Source of the DNA: JACJYC01 sp964558465
Lineage (GTDB): Bacteria; Bacteroidota; Bacteroidia; Chitinophagales; Saprospiraceae
Assembly (NCBI GenBank): GCA_964558465.1
Contig: CAZLEF010000065.1
Span: 1-39,993, forward strand
DNA: 39,993 nucleotides
Reading direction: 5' to 3'
Below, one piece after another: positions 25,248 through 33,776 of this stretch; within the stretch, counting starts at the first letter, position 1; every line of letters begins with the position of its first letter. Both the position numbers and the translations under genes were made by a program. The notes below the pieces were generated by a model that was not told where the DNA came from, did no database searches, and worked only from the letters and a program-made list of their open reading frames with translations.

Positions 25248-26683
25248 AAAAGATTCTGTTTCGTCTCCTTTATTCGGTGTGGGTCGGTTGGGCCCCCCTT
25301 GCAAGTTTGTACAGCCAGCAAGAATTCTCTTTTATAAACCCTGAACTGAACCTGATCCGCAACCGGGAAATCCTGGAGACCTTCTTTCACAAACTGGAGG
25401 ACCTCGCCGGGGGGAGGACCGGCCAGGTCCGGATCGTTCACATCGGAGACTCCCATGTTCAGGCCGATTATTGGACCGGAAGGCTCCGGTACCTTTTTCA
25501 GGAGCGTTATGGCAATGCCGGTCGTGGGTTTGTATTCCCATACCGTCTGGCCGACTCCAATGAACCGCGGGACTTGCGGAGCAAATCCAATGTCTCATGG
25601 GATTACCGGAAAAGCCTTTTTCAGAATGCCGGAATCCCGCTGGGTTTAGCGGGTATGGCCATTCGGACCCGGCAGCCCAATTTCTTGTTTGAAGTGGCGC
25701 TCAAGGGCGGTTATTTCCCGGATGACCCCAGATTTGACAAGGTAACCTTGTTCTTTCAGCAGGGAAGCAATTGCCAGGATTTGTCCGTAGGGTATTTTTT
25801 ACCTGGCATCGCGCCGGCCCCACCCCAGGCCCCTGTTCAGCCCAAGCAGTACCATACCGTTAAATCCGGCGATAATTTATACGATCTGTCGAGGCGGTAT
25901 GGTTGTTCCGTAAAAGATCTGCAGCGCTGGAACGGCATGCGCGGAACCATGCTCAAAATCGGCAAAAAACTGGTGGTGAACGGCAAGGGCTACGCGTCTG
26001 CCCCAACTATGGTCGCCCAACCGTTCGCACCGATCTCTACCATTTCAACCCAAACTCCAGTCACCGGTCCGGGGCATGCCGTATGTTATCTGGATACCCT
26101 GATGCATTCCGTCGTGTTAAAAGGAATCGCCCGCCAGGAGAAAGACAACGAAGCCTGCCTTTTCGGACTGACCCTTGAAAACAGCGGCCAAAACGGGATT
26201 TTATATCATTCTATCGGCGTCAACGGCGCCACTTTTGCACACTATAATGCAGCCGATTATTTCTGGGATCAATTACCGGTATTGAAACCTGACCTGATTA
26301 TTGTATCCCTCGGCACAAATGAGTCGGCTGGAAAACCTGCAGATTCTCTTCAAATTCAGCAAGAGATCCGGATATTCCTGGATAAACTGAACCACTCCGC
26401 TCCTGAAACGCCGGTTCTGATCACAACCAACCCGGATATTTTAAAACGCAAGCGATACCCGAATCCCTACGGCGGCATTATACGGCGTTCCCTGTTAACT
26501 GCAGCGGAAACCCGCCATCTGGCTGCATGGGACCTTTACGGGCTGATGGGCGGGCTGGGCAGCATCAAAGACTGGCGAAAAGCAGGGTTGACTGCCGGCG
26601 ACTATGTTCATTTTTCACAAAGCGGCTATGAACTCCAGGCCAATTTGCTGTTTGATGCGCTTTTTTCTTTTGAAAATGATTAA
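25244..26683 (+). CDS. SGNH/GDSL hydrolase-family protein with internal LysM domain
   Basis: A 479-residue exported protein: signal peptide to about residue 25, then SGNH block I VRIVHIGDSHVQADY with Ser70. A proline-rich link leads to a LysM domain at 203-246 (HTVKSGDNLYDLSRRYG and IGKKLVV). A second linker follows, then block III SLGTNES with Asn359, and block V GDYVHFSQ with Asp453 and His456. The LysM module therefore interrupts the hydrolase fold and should hold the enzyme on peptidoglycan or another GlcNAc polymer. It overlaps the upstream SGNH gene by four bases and is followed 10 bases later by the MBOAT gene. An esterase or O-acyl-transfer role is inferred. Confidence 0.8.
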   Translation: MKKILFRLLYSVWVGWAPLASLYSQQEFSFINPELNLIRNREILETFFHKLEDLAGGRTGQVRIVHIGDSHVQADYWTGRLRYLFQERYGNAGRGFVFPYRLADSNEPRDLRSKSNVSWDYRKSLFQNAGIPLGLAGMAIRTRQPNFLFEVALKGGYFPDDPRFDKVTLFFQQGSNCQDLSVGYFLPGIAPAPPQAPVQPKQYHTVKSGDNLYDLSRRYGCSVKDLQRWNGMRGTMLKIGKKLVVNGKGYASAPTMVAQPFAPISTISTQTPVTGPGHAVCYLDTLMHSVVLKGIARQEKDNEACLFGLTLENSGQNGILYHSIGVNGATFAHYNAADYFWDQLPVLKPDLIIVSLGTNESAGKPADSLQIQQEIRIFLDKLNHSAPETPVLITTNPDILKRKRYPNPYGGIIRRSLLTAAETRHLAAWDLYGLMGGLGSIKDWRKAGLTAGDYVHFSQSGYELQANLLFDALFSFEND

Positions 26684-26693
26684 ATTATAAGCA

Positions 26694-28409
26694 TTGGTAC
26701 CGGATCATATTCTTTCCCAATTGATCTACAATTCCGATCAGCCGATGCTGTTCAACAGCCTGCGGTTCCTCGCATTTTTTTTAATATTATATGGTCTGTT
26801 TCTGCTGATCCGGCAAAGAGTAATTGCAAGAACCCTGTATTTGCTGGTTTTCTCCTTGTATTTTTATTATTTGTCCAGTGGCTGGTATTTTTTGCTGTTG
26901 ATCCTCTCCACCCTGATTGACTTCTGCCTGGGGCACTTCATCTATAACGCCAAAACCCGGAAAATGAGCCTGTTTTGGCTTTGGGTCAGCATCCTTGCCA
27001 ACCTGGGGTTATTGGGGTATTTTAAATACACGCACTTTCTGATCGATTCTGTCAATGCGTTGTTCAGTCTGGACTGGTCGTTTCAAAAAATTTTCCTGCC
27101 GGCGGGTATTTCCTTTTTCACCTTTCAGACCATGAGCTATAGCATTGATATCTACCGCAGGAACATTGTACCGCTGACAGAAGGGGTGAAAGGTGTTGGC
27201 TCCTTTTTCCGGCAATTGGCCGATTTTGCTTTCTTTGTAAGCTTTTTCCCCCAGTTGGTTGCAGGCCCGATCGTCCGGGCAGCCGAGTTTATACCGCAGA
27301 TCAGGGAAAAACTGAGCCTGACCAGGGTGGATTTAAACCGGGCCCTACTGCTTATTTCAGTCGGCTTGTTTAAAAAAGCCATCATCTCGGATTATATCAG
27401 CGTCAACTTTGTTGACCGGGTATTTGACACCCCCACCCAATATTCGGGGCTCGAAAACCTTCTTGCCGTCTACGGATACGCCATTCAGATCTATTGCGAT
27501 TTTTCGGGGTATTCGGATATGGCTATCGGGCTTGCACTGCTGATGGGTTTCCGGTTGCCGGAAAATTTTAACCTCCCCTACCGGGCAAACAGCATCCGGG
27601 ATTTTTGGCGGCGCTGGCATATCTCTTTGTCCACCTGGCTCAAAGACTATCTCTATATTTCACTGGGCGGCAACCGGAATGGAAAGTTCAGAACTTATAT
27701 CAACCTGATGCTCACCATGCTCCTGGGCGGGTTGTGGCATGGCGCCAACTGGGTATATGTAATATGGGGCGGATTACACGGAGCCGCGCTGGCCATCGAC
27801 CGGTGGATGGAATCGATCGGCGGTTTAATGGGACAAAAGATCATCCGGATCGGGTTCATTCTGGCGATCCTCCAGCTAGCTGGTCAATTCTGGATCTGGA
27901 GCGCATCCGGATCGGGGGATCTTTCTGCTTCGGCTGCCGGACAAATGACAAGGGCGCAATTTTGGATAGCCTCGGTTTGGGTCGGCGTATCGGTAGCAGC
28001 TATGGCATTGGAAAGGATTTGGAAGAAACCGGAGTTATTGACCCGCCACCTCAGCGTTTTGCTGGTCTTCCATTTTGTGGCGCTTTGCTGGGTGTTTTTC
28101 AGGGCAGGCGCCCCGGGCGCGGTGAATCCGCCGCTGGAGACCACTGCGACCATATTGACCCAGATCCTCACCGCCTTCAGGCCTGAAATGTTCTGGCAAC
28201 TGGCCGGCAGCGCTTACGCGCCGGCATTGGGTTTGATCCTGCTAGGTTATTTATTGCATTTTCGGCCACTTGGCCCAAATCAACGGTTGGAACGATCACT
28301 CGCCAAATCGCCTTTTGTTTTTCAGGCTTTTCTGCTCGCTTTGGTCATTTGGAGCGCCATTCAAATGGCCGGCTCAGAATTAGTGCCGTTTATTTATTTC
28401 CAGTTTTAA
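26694..28409 (+). CDS. MBOAT-family O-acyltransferase (AlgI-like)
   Basis: A membrane-bound acyltransferase of 571 residues from a TTG at 26694, or 554 from the ATG at 26745. I keep the longer form because IYNSDQPMLFNSL resembles the extended N-terminus of several Bacteroidota relatives. About ten to twelve helices are present. The family signature is seen in IRDFWRRWHISLSTWLKDY and the catalytic histidine in GGLWHGANWVYVIWGGLHG (His349 in the long form). In AlgI-type systems this protein passes acetyl groups across the inner membrane to a periplasmic SGNH partner; two such partners are encoded directly upstream. Its 3' end overlaps convergent dsbD by 20 bases. The target glycan is unknown. 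Confidence 0.9.
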   Translation: MVPDHILSQLIYNSDQPMLFNSLRFLAFFLILYGLFLLIRQRVIARTLYLLVFSLYFYYLSSGWYFLLLILSTLIDFCLGHFIYNAKTRKMSLFWLWVSILANLGLLGYFKYTHFLIDSVNALFSLDWSFQKIFLPAGISFFTFQTMSYSIDIYRRNIVPLTEGVKGVGSFFRQLADFAFFVSFFPQLVAGPIVRAAEFIPQIREKLSLTRVDLNRALLLISVGLFKKAIISDYISVNFVDRVFDTPTQYSGLENLLAVYGYAIQIYCDFSGYSDMAIGLALLMGFRLPENFNLPYRANSIRDFWRRWHISLSTWLKDYLYISLGGNRNGKFRTYINLMLTMLLGGLWHGANWVYVIWGGLHGAALAIDRWMESIGGLMGQKIIRIGFILAILQLAGQFWIWSASGSGDLSASAAGQMTRAQFWIASVWVGVSVAAMALERIWKKPELLTRHLSVLLVFHFVALCWVFFRAGAPGAVNPPLETTATILTQILTAFRPEMFWQLAGSAYAPALGLILLGYLLHFRPLGPNQRLERSLAKSPFVFQAFLLALVIWSAIQMAGSELVPFIYFQF

Positions 28410-31023
28410 GGCCGATTTCTTCTCCGGACGACAGTTTCCCCGAACTCAATTGCTTGAAATTGTCCAAACCGCAGCGAAGGAAATCGCCGTATTCCTTCGA
28501 ATCCGGAGTGAATGCTTTCGGGGCGTTCAGCAGGTAACTGTCCGGGGAGATCAGTACATAATAGGGCTGTGAATTGGCAACAAAATATTTTTCCTGGAGG
28601 TATTGCCAGCGGTCTCCCGTGGTTTTCAGTGTTTTGGTTCCTTTTCCAGTGGCTCTGGGCACCTCGATCACCTGGTCATCCGGTAATGGCTTGTCCTCGT
28701 CTACATAAAGTGAGATCAACACATAATCATCCTTGAGATGAGGATAAACCTCTTTTTCAGGCCACACGTGCTCCTCCATCTTTCTGCAATTGACACAGTT
28801 ATATCCCGTAAAATCGATAAGAACAGGCTTGTTGTGGGCCTTTGCATAGGAAAGCCCTTGTTCCAGGTCCTTGAAACAATCCAGGTTTTGGGGGCAGTCG
28901 CAGGGATGCAGCCAGCTATAACAGCTTGGGGGTAACAGGCCGCTCATCAACTTCAGCGGCTGATACGACCCCATATTGTTGTTGTAAACGAAACCAAAGC
29001 CGAGGTACACAATCACAGCCAGGGCTGCCAGACCGGTCGTCATCCGGCCGAGACCCAGTTTTTTAGGCGGCGAATCGTGCGGGAACCTGAGTTTTCCAAA
29101 AAGATAAAGCGCTAGTCCTGCGGCGATCAGAATCCACAACCCCAAAAACACTTCATACCGCAAAACACCCCAGTGCCGCGTTAAATCCGCATTGGACAAG
29201 AACTTGAACGCCAATGCCAACTCTACAAATCCCAGGGTCACTTTAACCGTATTCAGCCAGCCGCCCGATTTGGGCAGAGAACTCAGCCAGGTCGGAAAAG
29301 CGGCAAACAAAGCAAAGGGAAGCGCCAATGCCAAACCAAACCCGCCCATGCCCATGGTCAGTTGCATGGCTCCTCCATTGGAGGTCAATGCGCCTGCCAA
29401 CAGGGTGCCCAGGATCGGCCCTGTACAGGAAAAAGAAACCAGGGCCAGGGTGATCGCCATAAAAAAGGTGCCAAACATGCCGCCCAACCCTTCCGCTGCA
29501 CTGGCTTTATTGGTCCAACTGGCCGGCAACGTGATCTCGTAATAACCAAAAAATGAAAAAGCGAAAAACAAAAAAACGGCAAAAAAACCGACATTCAGCC
29601 AGATATTGGTGGAAATCTTGTTGAGGATCCCCGAATCAATACCGTCCATCAGGTGGAAAGGCAGGCTCAGCAGGAGGTAGACCAAAAATATAAAAAATCC
29701 GTAAAGGAACGCTTTTGTCAGGCCTTTGCGCCGGTTCTCGGCGCCCTTGGTGAAAAAACTGACCGTCAGCGGGATCATCGGAAACACACAGGGGGTCAGC
29801 AAGGCGATCAACCCGCCCAGGAACCCCAGGATAAATATCCCCCAATAGCTTTTCCCCTTGGTGGTCACCACATCGCCGCATTGGCCGACCGGCGATTGAA
29901 GCTTACTCAGGTTGAGCAGTTTTTCGAAAGGGTCGTAAACGCCGGCAGGTTCTGCTATGCCCGCGGTTTCTGCATCAAAGCCGATAACGACCTGATTGCC
30001 CGCCAGATCAACTGAAAAAGGGACGGGTTCGCCGCGGGTACATTGGCTGTCGTCGCAGGTCATATAAAAAACCGTTCCTTTTACAGGCACGGAAGGATCT
30101 GCAGATTTGATTTTTTGCCGGAAAAGAACAGGGCCTTCAACAAATTTAATGACGTAGAGGTTGTCCAGAAGGGGTTCGGGGCCTTCTTTTTTATGGCCTT
30201 CCTCCAACATTCCACCGATTTTCTCAAAGTGGTCGCCCGGTTCAAATTCGAAGCTGGTAAGCGGAGAGCCGTCCGGGGTGATCTGGTGAGAGTAGATCGT
30301 CCAGCCTTTTTCCATTTCGGCGGTAAATACCAGTTCATATTCGTCAGTGCCGGTTTTGGAGCTTGTCAGCGACCATTTTACCGGGTTCAAAAGCCGGTTT
30401 TCACCAATTTGAGCCTGGTTTTCTCCAAAAATTGCCGTATTTCCGGAAGCTTCGGACGACTGCGCGACCCCTACGTCAACTTGCTCCGGCTGATTGGTTC
30501 CCGCATCGCCTTTTATAGCTGGTTTGGCGCCATCGCCCCCTTCGGGTTTTGGCAATTCCGGCTTACCCGGGGTAAGTACAAACTCAAAGGGTTCTTCCAC
30601 CGGCGGCAGGCATTTCTGATTGTCGCAGGTCATATATTCAAAATACCCGGTCACCGGTTGGCTGAAATCGCTGATTTTGACCCGCTGGGTAAAGACCACG
30701 GGGCCCTGGATAAATTTGATGACTGTAACACCGCCAAAAAGGTCGTCAGGGCCTTCCTTTTTTTTACCTTGTTCCTTTACTTCTCCGACACGGGCATAAT
30801 GGGCGCCTTTTTCAAAAGTAAAAGAGGTAGGCACCGGGCCGTCAGGGGAGGTATGCTGCGAATACAGGGTCCAGCCCGGATCGAGCTTTGCTGTGAAGAT
30901 CAGGTCAAATTCATCCGGCCCGACCTGTTTGGAGGCGGTTTCCCACTTCACAGGATCCAGGATTTGGGCAATAAGTCCATGGGCCAGAAAGAATGCGCAA
31001 AAAAGTATAAGCGCTCTCATCAT
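28390..31023 (-). CDS. dsbD: Thiol:disulfide interchange protein DsbD with duplicated N-terminal domain
   Basis: Transfers electrons from cytoplasmic thioredoxin to periplasmic thiol proteins. The 877-residue protein has a signal peptide (1-20), two homologous DsbD-alpha-type domains (about 21-155 and 212-340), a membrane domain (about 395-690) and a C-terminal thioredoxin domain. Each alpha domain has its cysteine pair: MTCDNQKC (133, 138) and MTCDDSQC (323, 328). The membrane cysteines are Cys412 in LTPCVFPM and Cys533 in FSCTGPILG. The thioredoxin site is CVNC (743-746). Four more cysteines lie at 701-716. Standard DsbD has one alpha domain. The linker between the two is Gly/Pro/Glu-rich. 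A TATCTTTG box lies upstream. Confidence 0.93.
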   Translation of the reverse strand: MMRALILFCAFFLAHGLIAQILDPVKWETASKQVGPDEFDLIFTAKLDPGWTLYSQHTSPDGPVPTSFTFEKGAHYARVGEVKEQGKKKEGPDDLFGGVTVIKFIQGPVVFTQRVKISDFSQPVTGYFEYMTCDNQKCLPPVEEPFEFVLTPGKPELPKPEGGDGAKPAIKGDAGTNQPEQVDVGVAQSSEASGNTAIFGENQAQIGENRLLNPVKWSLTSSKTGTDEYELVFTAEMEKGWTIYSHQITPDGSPLTSFEFEPGDHFEKIGGMLEEGHKKEGPEPLLDNLYVIKFVEGPVLFRQKIKSADPSVPVKGTVFYMTCDDSQCTRGEPVPFSVDLAGNQVVIGFDAETAGIAEPAGVYDPFEKLLNLSKLQSPVGQCGDVVTTKGKSYWGIFILGFLGGLIALLTPCVFPMIPLTVSFFTKGAENRRKGLTKAFLYGFFIFLVYLLLSLPFHLMDGIDSGILNKISTNIWLNVGFFAVFLFFAFSFFGYYEITLPASWTNKASAAEGLGGMFGTFFMAITLALVSFSCTGPILGTLLAGALTSNGGAMQLTMGMGGFGLALALPFALFAAFPTWLSSLPKSGGWLNTVKVTLGFVELALAFKFLSNADLTRHWGVLRYEVFLGLWILIAAGLALYLFGKLRFPHDSPPKKLGLGRMTTGLAALAVIVYLGFGFVYNNNMGSYQPLKLMSGLLPPSCYSWLHPCDCPQNLDCFKDLEQGLSYAKAHNKPVLIDFTGYNCVNCRKMEEHVWPEKEVYPHLKDDYVLISLYVDEDKPLPDDQVIEVPRATGKGTKTLKTTGDRWQYLQEKYFVANSQPYYVLISPDSYLLNAPKAFTPDSKEYGDFLRCGLDNFKQLSSGKLSSGEEIGLKTGNK

Positions 31024-31105
31024 ATCAAAAAGTGTTGGGCATGATTATTAACATCCCTGAAAACCCGAAAGTTGCTGTTGCATGTTCACTTTCCTCAGGA
31101 TTCCG

Positions 31106-31113
31106 CAAAGATA
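31106..31113 (-). promoter_or_regulatory. Bacteroidota -7 promoter element for dsbD
   Basis: TATCTTTG on the minus strand matches TAnnTTTG exactly, 83 bases upstream of the dsbD start. No clear -33 TTTG is present. Confidence 0.45.
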
Positions 31114-31164
31114 TGACATCTGAGGGGGACACGGGGAATATTAATATTTTGATAACATTTCCGA

Positions 31165-32313
31165 TCAGGAAAGCCTGTGTTTAAAGTCTTCATAACCGAA
31201 TGTCCGGACGATCTCCAGTTCCTGGTCCGGGTGTAAAATGCAAATGGCCGGATGGTTCACCCCATTGAACATGGTTGTTTTGACCATGGTATAATGGATC
31301 ATATCCTCAAAAACCAGGCGCTGCCCGATTTCAAGCGGTTGGTCAAACGCATATTCCAGCATGTAATCGCCTGCCAGGCAACTGGACCCGCCGATCCGGT
31401 AAGCCGGTTTACCGGGCGCCGGGTCACTGCCCCCCCTGATCCTGGGCCGGTAGGGCATTTCCAGGGTGTCGGGCATATGTGCGGTGAAGGAAATGTCCAT
31501 CATGGCCGTTCTGATGCCGTGGTTCTCCACGATATCCAGCACCGTGGCCAATAAAACGCCGGTTTCCCAGGCAATAGCGCTACCCGGTTCCAGGATGACC
31601 TCCAGGTTGGGGTACCGGTTTTTGAAACCTTTCAGCACCCTGATCAAATGGTCGATATCGTAGTCTTTCCGGGTCATCAAATGGCCGCCGCCGAAATTGA
31701 CCCATTTCAGCAAGGGCAGAAATTTGCCAAACCGTATTTCAAAATGAGCAAGTACCTTTTCAAGGGCATAAGAGCTGCTCTCGCAGAGCGTATGAAAATG
31801 CAACCCCTCTACCCCGTCAGGCAGGGTGTCCGGAAAAACGGCTGGGTCAACGCCCAGTCTTGAACCCGGCGCTGCCGGGTTGTATAAAGCCACTTCCACT
31901 TCTGAATACTCCGGATTCACCCGGATGCCGGCGCTTACCTTTTCGGGATGGGCCAGCAATTGTCCGATAAACCGTTGGTGCTGGCCGATGGAATTGAAGG
32001 TGATATGACTGCTGTATCGAAGGATATCCCCAAATTCAGCAGGATTGTAAGCCGGGACGTAAGTATGGGCCTTTACCCCCATTTCTTCATGGATCAGACG
32101 GGCTTCATTCAACGAACTGGCTGTAGCCCCTGAAAGGTATCTGCTGACCAATGGAAAGGTCTTCCACATTGAAAACCCCTTGAGGGCAAGAATGATGGAA
32201 ACGCCGGCCCTTTCGCGCACACTTTTGATCAATTCAAGGTTTTTGATCAGTAATGCTTCTTCCAGGATAAACGCAGGGGATGGGGCTGAAATATACGGAG
32301 TGATTTCGGTCAT
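31165..32313 (-). CDS. nspC: Carboxynorspermidine decarboxylase
   Basis: PLP-dependent decarboxylase completing the carboxynorspermidine/carboxyspermidine route to spermidine-type polyamines. The 382-residue protein has the alanine-racemase-type barrel and a C-terminal beta domain. Visible sites are the PLP lysine in LALKGFSMW (Lys45), GLHFHTLCESSSYAL, WVNFGGGHLMTRKDYD, VILEPGSAIAW for the phosphate, and GGSSCLAGDYML with the cysteine of the substrate site. Length is normal. The dehydrogenase making its substrate is encoded 120 bases upstream on the same strand, so one pathway is encoded together. The gap between them holds short repeats and a hairpin. Confidence 0.93.
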   Translation of the reverse strand: MTEITPYISAPSPAFILEEALLIKNLELIKSVRERAGVSIILALKGFSMWKTFPLVSRYLSGATASSLNEARLIHEEMGVKAHTYVPAYNPAEFGDILRYSSHITFNSIGQHQRFIGQLLAHPEKVSAGIRVNPEYSEVEVALYNPAAPGSRLGVDPAVFPDTLPDGVEGLHFHTLCESSSYALEKVLAHFEIRFGKFLPLLKWVNFGGGHLMTRKDYDIDHLIRVLKGFKNRYPNLEVILEPGSAIAWETGVLLATVLDIVENHGIRTAMMDISFTAHMPDTLEMPYRPRIRGGSDPAPGKPAYRIGGSSCLAGDYMLEYAFDQPLEIGQRLVFEDMIHYTMVKTTMFNGVNHPAICILHPDQELEIVRTFGYEDFKHRLS

Positions 32314-32417
32314 GGTTTCATGGTTTCAAGGTTATATGGTTTCATGGTTGAGTTTCCTCCGGAAACTCATGGTTTCATGGTTGCATGACGGCACTGAAAC
32401 ACTGAGACCATATAACC
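32311..32417. repeat. ATGGTTTC word repeats and hairpins between the polyamine genes
   Basis: The word ATGGTTTC recurs several times between nspC and the upstream dehydrogenase gene, the first copy overlapping the nspC start codon. GGTTATATGGT (32330-32340) is inverted at 32407-32417, and GAGTTTCC/GGAAACTC (32350-32357, 32361-32368) forms an 8-bp hairpin with a 3-base loop. Confidence 0.7.
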
Positions 32418-32433
32418 ATGAAACTGTTCCAGA

Positions 32434-33645
32434 CTACCCTTCAAATTCCAGGTCGCCATTCACTTCTTCGTGCCAGGGCAACCCATATTCGTTCATTTTT
32501 TTCATAAACGGATCAGGGTCGAACTGTTCGACGTTGTACACGCCTTCACCTTTCCACGCTCCGGTCAGGATCATCATAGCGCCGATCATGGCCGGAACGC
32601 CGGTGGTATAGGAGACCCCCTGGGTGCCGGTTTCATCGTATGCAGCCTGGTGACTGCAGTTGTTCCAGACGTAGTAGGTCTTTTCCCTGCCGTCCTTGAT
32701 ACCCCGTATCCGGCAACCGATAGAGGTTTGACCGGTATAGTTTTCGCCCAATTCACCCGGGTCGGGCAGGACGTATTTCAGAAATTCAAGCGGAATGACT
32801 TCCACCCCTTTGTATAGCACCGGGTCGATCCGCGACATGCCGATGTTCTGAATCACCCGCAAATGGGTCAGGTATTCGTCGCCGAAGGTCATCCAGAAAC
32901 GGGCGCGTTTGAGGGTCGGGAAATTTTTCACCAGCGACTCCAGTTCCTCGTGAAAAATGAGATAAGAATTTTTGGGCCCGATGCCCGGGTAAGTCAGGGG
33001 TTTCATCACGGAATGGGGGTCAATTTCGATCCATCGCCCGTTCTCGAAATATTTTCCTTTCTGGGTAATCTCCCGGATGTTGATCTCCGGGTTGAAATTG
33101 GTAGCGAAGGCCTTTCCGTGATCGCCGGCGTTACAGTCGACAATGTCCAGGTAATGCATTTCATCAAAATGGTGTTTATGGGCATAAGCCGTGAACACGC
33201 TGGTAGCCCCGGGGTCAAAACCGCAGCCAAGAAGGGCAAGGAGGCCTTTTTCCCTGAAACGGTCGTGGTAGGCCCATTGCCATTTGTATTCGAATTTTGC
33301 CTCATCCTTGGGTTCGTAGTTGGCGGTGTCCATGTAGTGAACGCCGGCAGCCAGGCAAGCATCCATGATGGTCAGGTCCTGGTAAGGCAGCGCCACATGT
33401 ATGACCAGTTCCGGTTGAAATTTGCGAATGAGGGCGGTTAATTCCGGTACGTTTTCTGCATCTACTGCCGCCGTAGTAATATGCTGGTGCCCGGTGGCTT
33501 TTTTGGCGTCTTCAGCAATGACGTCGCATTTCGATTTGGTTCGGCTGGCCACCAGGATCTCGGAAAACACTTCCGGGTGTTGGGCGCATTTGAAGACAAC
33601 AACCCGGCCGACTCCACCGGCGCCAATGATCAGGACTTTTGACAT
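32434..33645 (-). CDS. Carboxynorspermidine/carboxyspermidine dehydrogenase (saccharopine dehydrogenase family)
   Basis: Joins a diamine (1,3-diaminopropane or putrescine) to aspartate semialdehyde using NADPH; the product is decarboxylated by NspC. The 403-residue protein begins with a Rossmann motif, LIIGAGGVGRVVV (Gly8, Gly10, Gly13), followed by SRTKSKCD, which fits a phosphate-binding loop. Further conserved parts are VALPYQDLTIMDACLAAGVHYMD-type segments, LLGCGFDPGATSVFTAYA and TTGVPAMIGAMM. This pattern separates it from true saccharopine dehydrogenase. It is upstream of nspC on the same strand and has a TATATTTG box 18 bases before the start. Confidence 0.9.
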   Translation of the reverse strand: MSKVLIIGAGGVGRVVVFKCAQHPEVFSEILVASRTKSKCDVIAEDAKKATGHQHITTAAVDAENVPELTALIRKFQPELVIHVALPYQDLTIMDACLAAGVHYMDTANYEPKDEAKFEYKWQWAYHDRFREKGLLALLGCGFDPGATSVFTAYAHKHHFDEMHYLDIVDCNAGDHGKAFATNFNPEINIREITQKGKYFENGRWIEIDPHSVMKPLTYPGIGPKNSYLIFHEELESLVKNFPTLKRARFWMTFGDEYLTHLRVIQNIGMSRIDPVLYKGVEVIPLEFLKYVLPDPGELGENYTGQTSIGCRIRGIKDGREKTYYVWNNCSHQAAYDETGTQGVSYTTGVPAMIGAMMILTGAWKGEGVYNVEQFDPDPFMKKMNEYGLPWHEEVNGDLEFEG

Positions 33646-33662
33646 GTTGGTTTATTTTGGGG

Positions 33663-33670
33663 CAAATATA
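33663..33670 (-). promoter_or_regulatory. Bacteroidota -7 promoter element for the polyamine genes
   Basis: TATATTTG on the minus strand matches TAnnTTTG exactly, 18 bases before the dehydrogenase start codon; this would give a short leader. A -33 TTTG at good spacing is not seen. Confidence 0.45.
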
Positions 33671-33695
33671 ATGGCTGGCGGGTAATAATTTGAGG

Positions 33696-33776
33696 AATTG
33701 AGAAATTGAGGAACTGAGGAATCGATTGACTTCCAATTTCAGTTCCTCGATTCCTCAGTTCTTCAGTTCCTCAATT
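33696..33776. repeat. 30-bp imperfect inverted repeat built of GAGGAAyTGA words
   Basis: Arms at 33696-33725 and 33747-33776 pair at 27 of 30 positions around a 21-base loop. Both arms are made of repeated GAGGAACTGA-like words. The right arm encodes the last residues and stop codon of the MBL-fold gene, so the hairpin would form right at the 3' end of that mRNA and could act as its transcript end. Confidence 0.8.

Noticed and set aside
30043..31044. 333-codon open frame antisense to dsbD
   Set aside because: It lies wholly against a clear DsbD with intact motifs, shows no recognisable domain, and has the Arg/Pro/Phe-rich composition of a shadow frame.
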